From contig NZ_CP014164.1 in assembly GCF_001543285.1 (NCBI RefSeq), positions 744,001 to 808,000 on the forward strand: a DNA stretch of 64,000 nt. The letters are read 5' to 3'. The translations under genes were made by a program, and so were the position numbers. This document shows positions 58,338-64,000 of this stretch, one piece after another. Origin of the DNA: Aerococcus viridans (GTDB lineage Bacteria; Bacillota; Bacilli; Lactobacillales; Aerococcaceae). The notes under the pieces were generated by a model. It ran no database searches, was not told where the DNA came from, and saw only the letters and a program-made list of their open reading frames with translations. Every line of letters begins with the position of its first letter. Position 1 is the first letter of the stretch.

Positions 58338-59138
58338 ATGAATTTCTGGGACAAGTTGACGAAAAAAAATCATGAAAATACAGAAGTAGAAACTGAACAG
58401 GTTTCAAAACAAAACAGTTCAGCATCTTCTGACCAAACCCCCCCTACAAGTGATGACTTTCAGAATCAAGGGTTTGGCGAATTTGAGAATTTAAAAAATC
58501 AAAAGTATACAAGAACGGCCCGCAATAAGAAGAATAATCAAGATACGATATCGACAACATCTAAGGTAATTGCCTTCTTGCTATTTGTAATGATTGTTGT
58601 ACCGTTCCTTTTGATTGCCTATATGAATAATGAAGACAAAGTGCCTGAACCGGAATCAACTGAGCAGGTCATGATTTCTAAAACGCAAAATGTTGAATCA
58701 ATTTCAAAAGCCAGTGAGTCAGCATCTATATCAGCTTCCGAATCTGTCTCCGAATCTGTCTCTGAATCAATTGCTGCCTCAGAAAGCGCAGTTGCTGCTT
58801 CAGAATCAGAATCAGCTCGCCTAGCTTCTGAACAAGAATCTTCAAGTATTGCAGCCAGCGTAGCTGAGTCAAATGCAGCAGTAGCAGCGTCAGAAGCTGC
58901 AGCGCAAAGTGCCGCTGAATCAGCTTCAATTGCTGAATCACAAGCAGCCGCAGCCGAAGAAGAATCAGCTTCTTCTGAAAGTGCGTCTGAATCAACAGGC
59001 ACTTATACTGTTCAGGCAGGGGATAACCTATATCGGATTGCAGTGAACAACGGTATGACCCTAGATGAATTACTTGAATTAAATGGTTTAACACAAAGTT
59101 CTAGCATAGGACCAGGAACCGTTTTACGTGTAAATTAA
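58338..59138 (+). CDS. Membrane-anchored LysM protein with Ser/Ala/Glu-rich stalk (YpbE-like)
   Basis: 266 residues. A polar cytoplasmic N-terminus (1-76) and one membrane segment (77-96, VIAFLLFVMIVVPFLLIAYM) are followed by an outside stalk of about 115 residues, with repeats like SASESVSESVSESI and AASESA. The C-terminal LysM domain (about 222-266) begins YTVQAGDNLYRIAVNNGMTLDELLELNG and should bind peptidoglycan. It thus tethers the membrane to the cell wall. Position after ypbB-recQ matches Bacillus ypbE. AAAGGGG lies eight bases before the ATG. The stalk repeats at DNA level give false reading frames on the other strand. Confidence 0.88.
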   Translation: MNFWDKLTKKNHENTEVETEQVSKQNSSASSDQTPPTSDDFQNQGFGEFENLKNQKYTRTARNKKNNQDTISTTSKVIAFLLFVMIVVPFLLIAYMNNEDKVPEPESTEQVMISKTQNVESISKASESASISASESVSESVSESIAASESAVAASESESARLASEQESSSIAASVAESNAAVAASEAAAQSAAESASIAESQAAAAEEESASSESASESTGTYTVQAGDNLYRIAVNNGMTLDELLELNGLTQSSSIGPGTVLRVN

Positions 59139-59150
59139 TAGAATGAAAGA

Positions 59151-59843
59151 GTGGTGGACAGATTGTCTAAAGCGATTCAAGTCGCAATCGATGGACCAGC
59201 ATCGTCTGGCAAGAGTACAATTGCCAAGAAAATTGCTAAAAAATTAGCCTATGTTTATTTAGATACAGGTGCCATGTACAGGGCAATTACATTACTAGCC
59301 TTAGATGGACACATTCCAGCTGAAGATGCTGACGCATTAAAGGCCTTAGCTGAAGCGAGTGAAATTACCTTTGAGCCAGGGGAGAATGGCCAGCGCGTCT
59401 TAGTTAACGGACAGGACCAATCAGAGGCCATTCGTACAGACCGTATCTCAAAAGCAGTTTCTGCTTACTCAGCAGTTTCTGAAGTACGCCAGGTCCTAGT
59501 TGAAAAACAAAGAGCCTACACGCAAAATGGGCAAGGCGTTGTAATGGACGGCCGTGATATTGGGACAGTGGTATTGCCGGATGCTGAAGTGAAAATCTTC
59601 CTAACAGCATCTGCTGAAGAACGTGGGCGTCGTCGCTTTTTAGAAAATCAAGCCAAAGGTTATTCAGAAATGAATCTTGAAGACTTGATTAAAGATATTA
59701 AGCGTCGAGACTTGTATGATTCGACCCGAGAAGATAGTCCATTAGTACCTGCAGACGATGCGGTCATGTTAGATTCATCTGATTTAACACTTGAAGAAGT
59801 AGAAGATTCTATATTAGCTGAAATCAACCGTGTAATTGCATAA
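59151..59843 (+). CDS. cmk: Cytidylate kinase
   Basis: 230 residues. IDGPASSGKST is the P-loop (around 13-23), YLDTGAMYRAITLLAL the NMP-binding entry, GRDIGTVVLPDAEVKIFL and RRDLYDSTREDSPL the lid and base contacts. It phosphorylates CMP and dCMP. The start is uncertain: GTG at 59151 or 59154, or TTG at 59163; all lie just after AATGAAAGAG/GTGGTGG. A terminator at 59873-59910 follows. cmk before rpsA is a typical Firmicutes order. Confidence 0.94.
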   Translation: MVDRLSKAIQVAIDGPASSGKSTIAKKIAKKLAYVYLDTGAMYRAITLLALDGHIPAEDADALKALAEASEITFEPGENGQRVLVNGQDQSEAIRTDRISKAVSAYSAVSEVRQVLVEKQRAYTQNGQGVVMDGRDIGTVVLPDAEVKIFLTASAEERGRRRFLENQAKGYSEMNLEDLIKDIKRRDLYDSTREDSPLVPADDAVMLDSSDLTLEEVEDSILAEINRVIA

Positions 59844-59872
59844 TTTATATTGCAAAAAATACTATCAATCAC

Positions 59873-59910
59873 AAAAAGAGGTAAAATTCAAGCGAATTCT
59901 ACCTCTTTTT
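59873..59910 (+). terminator. Terminator of cmk
   Basis: AAAAAGAGGTA pairs with TACCTCTTTTT, with ATTC/GAAT inside, about 30 bases after the cmk stop. Confidence 0.82.
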
Positions 59911-59931
59911 ATTATCTTTGAGGAATAAATG

Positions 59932-59960
59932 TTGAATATAGTTTAAATAAATGATATAAT
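59932..59960 (+). promoter_or_regulatory. rpsA promoter
   Basis: TTGAAT (59932-59937), exactly 17 bases, TATAAT (59955-59960) with an extended TGA before it. Confidence 0.75.
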
Positions 59961-60019
59961 AATAATTGATCATTGGCTTAGTGCGAATGAGGTAGTACAT
60001 TTAGGAGAGGATTTAGAGT

Positions 60020-61306
60020 ATGTCAAACGAATTTGAACAAAATCAAAATAATGAAGAAATTCCATCAATGGAAGAGATTCTTGCAGAATCAGTAGAAGTA
60101 AAAATTGGTGATACAGTAACAGGTGAAGTATTATCAATCGACGATAACCAAGTAATTGTTGGTATCGAAGGCGCAGGTGTTGAAGGGGTTATTCCTTTCA
60201 AAGAATTATCTGCTCAACCAATTGACTCAATCGAAGAAGTTGCTAAAGTTGGCGACACTTTAGAGTTAGTTGTTATTAAACAAATCAAAGAAAAAGAAAA
60301 TGGTTCATTCTTACTTTCTCGCCGCCGTATCGAAGCGAAAAAAGTATGGGCTGAATTAGAAGTTAAAGCTGAAAATGGTGAAATTATCACTGTTCCAGTT
60401 AAGAGCGTAGTTAAAGGTGGATTAGTTGTTGATGCGGGTGTACGTGGTTTCATCCCAGCTTCAATGGTTGAAGACTTTTTCGTTGACGATTTCTCTCCAT
60501 ACAAAGGCCAAGAATTAGAAGTTAAAATTGTTGAAATTGACCCTAGCGAAAATCGTTTAATTTTATCTCACAAAGAAATCGCTGCTGAAAAACGCATCGC
60601 TGAACGTGCAGAAAAATTAAACTCATTCCAAGAAGGCGATAAAGTAACAGGTACAGTAGCTCGCTTGGCTAACTTCGGTGCATTTATTGATTTAGGTGGT
60701 ATCGATGGTTTAGTACACATCTCTCAAATCGCTCAAGCACACGTTAACCATCCTTCAGATGTATTAAGCGAAGGCCAAGAAGTTGAAGTATTAGTTCTTT
60801 CAGTTGATGAAGAACGTGGACGTATTTCACTATCTATTAAAGCTTTACAACCAGGACCATGGGAAAACATTGAAGAAAAAGCGCCTAAAGGTGCTGAATT
60901 AGAAGGTACTGTACGTCGTTTAGTTGACTTTGGTGCATTCGTTGAAGTATTCCCAGGTGTTGAAGGTTTAGTACATATTTCTCAAATTTCTCACGACCAC
61001 GTTGCTACACCAGGCGAGAAATTAACAGAAGGTCAAGCTATCCAAGTTAAAGTTTTAGACGTTGATGCTGAAAACGAACGTTTATCATTATCAATCAAAG
61101 CTTTAGAAGAAGCACCAGAAGCTGATGCATCTGCACAATCTGCTGCTCCTCGCGAAGAAAAACGTCAAAACAAACCTCGCAAACAAAACAACAACCGTCG
61201 TAACAATGCTGCTAATGCATCATCTGACGATGAATCAGGTTTCACTTTCGGTGACTTATTAGGTGACCAATTGAAAAACTTCGATTTCGGTGATGATAAC
61301 GAATAA
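60020..61306 (+). CDS. rpsA: 30S ribosomal protein S1-like
   Basis: 428 residues with four S1 RNA-binding domains (about 27-97, 115-180, 200-270 and 285-355), each with the F-GAF/V-x-I/V-G-x-x-G-hVHIS-type core, for example [20 protein letters not shown] and [20 protein letters not shown]. The tail is basic and Asn/Arg-rich, then acidic. This four-repeat form is the Gram-positive S1 homologue; it helps mRNA binding at the ribosome. Strong codon bias and a near-consensus promoter fit high expression. AGGAGAGG lies before the ATG. Confidence 0.95.
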   Translation: MSNEFEQNQNNEEIPSMEEILAESVEVKIGDTVTGEVLSIDDNQVIVGIEGAGVEGVIPFKELSAQPIDSIEEVAKVGDTLELVVIKQIKEKENGSFLLSRRRIEAKKVWAELEVKAENGEIITVPVKSVVKGGLVVDAGVRGFIPASMVEDFFVDDFSPYKGQELEVKIVEIDPSENRLILSHKEIAAEKRIAERAEKLNSFQEGDKVTGTVARLANFGAFIDLGGIDGLVHISQIAQAHVNHPSDVLSEGQEVEVLVLSVDEERGRISLSIKALQPGPWENIEEKAPKGAELEGTVRRLVDFGAFVEVFPGVEGLVHISQISHDHVATPGEKLTEGQAIQVKVLDVDAENERLSLSIKALEEAPEADASAQSAAPREEKRQNKPRKQNNNRRNNAANASSDDESGFTFGDLLGDQLKNFDFGDDNE

Positions 61307-61337
61307 TTTTATTAATAAACCATAAGTCTGGTTTGAT

Positions 61338-61369
61338 GGTAGGTTGGGGAAACTCACCTACCTTTTTTA
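61338..61369 (+). terminator. Terminator of rpsA
   Basis: GGTAGGT pairs with ACCTACC around a loop and is followed by T6. Confidence 0.8.
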
Positions 61370-61402
61370 TTTCAATGTTTGCTATTGAAAGGAGGCAAAA
61401 CG

Positions 61403-62713
61403 ATGTCTAATTTAACAATTGCCATTGTCGGCCGTCCAAACGTAGGAAAATCTACCATTTTTAACCGCGTTGTTGGAGACCGAATTTCAATTGTCCAAGA
61501 TGAACCTGGCGTTACCCGTGATAGAATTTATGCACAGGGTGAATGGTTAGGAAAACAACTAAATGTAATCGATACTGGTGGTATCGAATTTAACGACCAA
61601 GATTTCATGACACAAATTCGCTTGCAAGCTGAAATTGCCATGGAAGAAGCAGATGTTATCATCATGATGACTAATGTCCGTGAAGGTGTGACAAAGACAG
61701 ACTCTCAAATCGCCAGCATGTTACGCAAGACAGATAAACCTGTCGTACTGGCTGTAAATAAGGTGGATAACCCTGAACAAAGAGCAGAAATTTATGATTT
61801 CTATTCATTAGGTTTAGGCGATCCATACCCAATTTCTGGATCTCACGGTTTAGGTATCGGGGACATACTAGAAGAAGTATTCCACTTGGCACCAGACGAT
61901 ATTGAAAATGATGATGACGATGATACTATTTCATTCGCCTTAATTGGCCGTCCAAACGTAGGTAAATCTTCTTTGGTCAATGCAATTCTAGGTGAGAACC
62001 GTGTAATCGTATCGAATGTAGCGGGGACAACTCGTGACGCAATCGATACATCTTTCGAGGATGACGGACAAGTTTATAAAATCATTGATACAGCTGGTAT
62101 CCGTAAACGTGGTAAAGTATACGAAGCAACTGAGAAATATTCAGTGATGCGTGCCATGCGTGCAATTGAAAGAGCTCAAGTGTGTCTAGTTGTTTTAAAT
62201 GCTGAAGAAGGTATCCGTGATCAAGATAAAACGATCGCTGGTTATGCCCATGAAGCAGGACGCGGGATTATTATTGTGGTAAACAAATGGGATACTCTTG
62301 AAAAAGACAACCATACTATGAAGAAATTCACTGATGACATTCGTCGTGACTTCCAGTTTATCGACTATGCACCGATCATTTTCGTATCTGCAGAAACCAA
62401 ACAACGTTTAGTGCAACTACCAGAAATGATTGCCCACGTTCACGGTAACTTCAATCGTCGTGTTCAATCATCATTATTGAATGAGGTATTGGTTGATGCG
62501 ATCCGTATTAACCCAGCACCATCTGACAAGGGTCGAAAATTACGTATTTACTACCTAACACAGGTCAAATCTGCACCGCCAACTTTTGTGGCATTTGTCA
62601 ATGATGAAGAGCTAATGCACTTCTCATATGAGCGCTTTCTTTCAAATCAAATCAGAAAATCTTTTGATTTTTTAGGTACACCTATTCAAATCATCACAAG
62701 AAACAGAAAATAA
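61403..62713 (+). CDS. der: Ribosome-associated GTPase Der (EngA)
   Basis: 436 residues from the ATG at 61403, eight bases after GGAGG; an in-frame upstream start would include that site. Two tandem GTPase domains: [21 protein letters not shown] and NKVD in the first; [19 protein letters not shown] and NKWD in the second, then a C-terminal KH-like domain (about 350-436). It is essential for 50S subunit assembly. Confidence 0.97.
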   Translation: MSNLTIAIVGRPNVGKSTIFNRVVGDRISIVQDEPGVTRDRIYAQGEWLGKQLNVIDTGGIEFNDQDFMTQIRLQAEIAMEEADVIIMMTNVREGVTKTDSQIASMLRKTDKPVVLAVNKVDNPEQRAEIYDFYSLGLGDPYPISGSHGLGIGDILEEVFHLAPDDIENDDDDDTISFALIGRPNVGKSSLVNAILGENRVIVSNVAGTTRDAIDTSFEDDGQVYKIIDTAGIRKRGKVYEATEKYSVMRAMRAIERAQVCLVVLNAEEGIRDQDKTIAGYAHEAGRGIIIVVNKWDTLEKDNHTMKKFTDDIRRDFQFIDYAPIIFVSAETKQRLVQLPEMIAHVHGNFNRRVQSSLLNEVLVDAIRINPAPSDKGRKLRIYYLTQVKSAPPTFVAFVNDEELMHFSYERFLSNQIRKSFDFLGTPIQIITRNRK

Positions 62714-62753
62714 CAAAAAAGGTTTAAAACAAGCATATTTTTAACCAAAAACG

Positions 62754-62782
62754 TTGTTATATAGCGGTTTGTATGGTATTCT
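62754..62782 (+). promoter_or_regulatory. Probable hup promoter
   Basis: TTGTTA (62754-62759), 17 bases, TATTCT (62777-62782), about 95 bases before the hup start. Confidence 0.5.
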
Positions 62783-62818
62783 ATAAAAGGATTATCTGAG
62801 AGACATTTCGATTATCCC

Positions 62819-62860
62819 ATATATTTATCTTTGAATAAATATATCCGAAAGAATTTCGGA
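62819..62860 (+). promoter_or_regulatory. Two hairpins in the hup leader, the second touching the ribosome binding site
   Basis: ATATATTTAT (62819-62828) pairs with ATAAATATAT (62835-62844). TCCGAAA (62844-62850) pairs with TTTCGGA (62854-62860), whose last bases adjoin GGAGG, so translation could depend on opening of this hairpin. Confidence 0.5.
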
Positions 62861-62875
62861 GGAGGTGAAATTAGA

Positions 62876-63151
62876 ATGGCAAATAAAGCAGAATTAGTAC
62901 AAAACGTTGCAAATGCAGTAGGTGATTCTAAAAAAAGTGTAGCACCAGTTGTAGATGCAGTTTTCGAACAAATCGAAGCATTTTTAGCTGACGGAGAAAA
63001 AGTTCAATTAATCGGGTTTGGTAGCTTTGAAGTTCGTGACCGCGCTGCGCGTAAAGGTCGCAACCCTCAAACTGGCGATGAAATCGAAATCCCTGCAAGC
63101 AAAGTACCAGCTTTCAAACCTGGTAAAGCATTGAAAGATGCAGTTAAATAG
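62876..63151 (+). CDS. hup: DNA-binding protein HU
   Basis: 91 residues from the ATG at 62876 with GGAGGAGGTG eight bases upstream; the frame is open earlier but only through the leader. [31 protein letters not shown] forms the dimer core and [21 protein letters not shown] the DNA-binding arm. It bends DNA and packs the nucleoid. Strong codon bias fits high expression. Confidence 0.97.
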   Translation: MANKAELVQNVANAVGDSKKSVAPVVDAVFEQIEAFLADGEKVQLIGFGSFEVRDRAARKGRNPQTGDEIEIPASKVPAFKPGKALKDAVK

Positions 63152-63160
63152 AAACAATCT

Positions 63161-63202
63161 ATAATCGTTGATATATCAAGGTATATCGGCGGTTATTTTT
63201 GT
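63161..63202 (+). terminator. Terminator of hup
   Basis: ATAATCGTTGATATA at 63161-63175 pairs with TATATCGGCGGTTAT at 63182-63196 with wobbles, followed by a T-rich run. Confidence 0.75.
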
Positions 63203-63343
63203 TTTTAAGATTAAAAGTAGCAGAAAAGTAGCAAAAATATGGGCTTCTATGATGGATGGTGTTAGTAGATGCTATAATGACTGGTCAGAATAGGTAACTA
63301 TGACGCTATCTATAATTAGCTTGGAAATCTCAAGATGTGCACG

Positions 63344-63380
63344 AAAAAGGAGGCTAGACTATTGTCCAACCTCCTTTTTT
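63344..63380. terminator. Terminator between hup and the minus-strand PTS gene
   Basis: AAAAAGGAGG pairs with CCTCCTTTTTT; it can end the PTS transcript arriving from the right. Confidence 0.75.
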
Positions 63381-63398
63381 AATGTGTTATTGTCTAAA

Positions 63399-64000
63399 CT
63401 ATTTTACTTCGATAATTGCCGTTTTTTCATCGACTGAGCCGTCAGCGACTACTTCAACATTGTCATATTGATCGGCGTTTGTGATAATAACCATAACATC
63501 TGGATCATAACCAGCTTCTGTAATAACTGCTAAGTCAAAGCTTCCTAAAAGGTCACCTTTGTTTACTTGATCACCTTGTTTGACTTCACTTGTAAAGCCG
63601 TGACCGTTTAAATTCACAGTGTCGATACCAATATGGATTAAGACTTCTAAACCTGATTCACTGGCTAAACCATAAGCGTGGCCCGTTTTAGAAGCAATCG
63701 TTAAACTACCTGAAATGGGTGCATATACATTACCACTTGCGTCAGGAACGATGGCTAATCCTGGTCCCATCATACCTTGAGAGAATACGGGATCGTTAAC
63801 ATTTTCTAGGGCTGTGACCTTACCAGCAAGTGGTGCAACAATCGTCTTATCATCGCTTGCTAGGTCAGTACTTTCACCTGCTACAGTGTTTGTTTCTGAG
63901 GCAGGGGCTGTTTCTTCAGTTTCATGAGCAGCAACTACTTTTGCTTCTTTCTCTTTCTCAGCTTGGGTAGCTTTTGCCTCTTTTTTCGCAATAGATTTAC
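63399..64000 (-). CDS. PTS sugar transporter, C-terminal EIIA (glucose-type) domain (partial)
   Basis: The reading frame is open on the minus strand from the window end to a TAG at 63399, about 200 residues. The last 140 or so form a glucose-type EIIA domain: VAPLAGKVTALENVNDPVFSQG, GLAIVPDASGNVYAPISG and the active-site His in LEVLIHIGIDTVNLNG, then the HGFTSEVKQGDQVNKGDLL segment. Before it is a charged Lys/Glu/Ala-rich linker (about 60 residues). The domain accepts phosphate from HPr and passes it to the EIIB of the same or another transporter. The EIIBC part lies outside the window, so the sugar is unknown; trehalose, sucrose, beta-glucoside and glucose types are all possible. Confidence 0.9.
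   Translation of the reverse strand, partial: KSIAKKEAKATQAEKEKEAKVVAAHETEETAPASETNTVAGESTDLASDDKTIVAPLAGKVTALENVNDPVFSQGMMGPGLAIVPDASGNVYAPISGSLTIASKTGHAYGLASESGLEVLIHIGIDTVNLNGHGFTSEVKQGDQVNKGDLLGSFDLAVITEAGYDPDVMVIITNADQYDNVEVVADGSVDEKTAIIEVK

Noticed and set aside
58619..59094. Long open frames on the minus strand opposite the LysM gene
   Set aside because: They are caused by the repetitive Ser/Ala/Glu codons of the plus-strand gene and have low-complexity products and no ribosome binding site.

Overview
The window looks like a chromosomal segment of a low-GC Gram-positive bacterium of the Lactobacillales, most likely Aerococcus and probably close to A. viridans. The evidence is the AT-rich codon use, strong AGGAGG-type ribosome binding sites, Firmicutes-type gene orders (cinA-recA-rny, mutS-mutL, ruvA-ruvB-queA, ribT-scpA-scpB-rluB, ypbB-recQ-ypbE-cmk-rpsA-der-hup) and a 592-residue H2O2-forming pyruvate oxidase that matches my recollection of the A. 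viridans enzyme. No database search was possible.

Layout. 1-5.4 kb: the 3' end of gnd, an OmpR-type two-component system, a decayed acetyltransferase gene and spxB. 5.6-9.4 kb: a MetE-like methyltransferase, an IS30-family element, then yidC and acylphosphatase on the minus strand. 9.5-19.1 kb: a DUF1033 gene, ftsK, pgsA, an ISL3-family element, cinA, recA (with a LexA-type box) and rny. 19.1-27.2 kb: an accessory block consisting of an IS1182-family element, a MoxR ATPase / VWA-like / small-protein cassette whose middle gene is frameshifted, a GIY-YIG-DUF2075 helicase-like gene overlapping a MazG-like gene, and an mntH remnant with an internal deletion. 27.5-41 kb: mutS and mutL split by an IS1380-family element, msrB with a structured leader, ruvA, ruvB, queA and dnaE. 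41-49.2 kb: pfkA-pyk, aroC-aroA-aroK, cvfB and xerD. 49.4-51.7 kb: a NatAB-like ABC exporter. 52-63.2 kb: ribT-scpA-scpB-rluB, an FMN riboswitch controlling ribU, ypbB-recQ-LysM protein-cmk, rpsA, der and hup. The window ends inside a minus-strand PTS sugar permease gene with a C-terminal EIIA domain.

Most of the window is housekeeping: recombination and repair (recA, mutSL, ruvAB, recQ, xerD), chromosome dynamics (ftsK, scpAB, hup), lower glycolysis, shikimate synthesis and translation. The interest lies in mobile DNA and non-coding structure. There are four IS elements of four different families, each placed just after a stop codon. Two have target duplications that show the exact pre-insertion sequence: ISL3 separates pgsA from its terminator, and IS1380 splits mutS from mutL. 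All four carry an inverted repeat upstream of the transposase that could hide its ribosome binding site and start codon in read-through mRNA. The best candidates for a less-described system are the two cassettes between rny and mutS. Structured non-coding elements are seen inside the ISL3 element, ahead of msrB, between cvfB and xerD, and in the hup leader.
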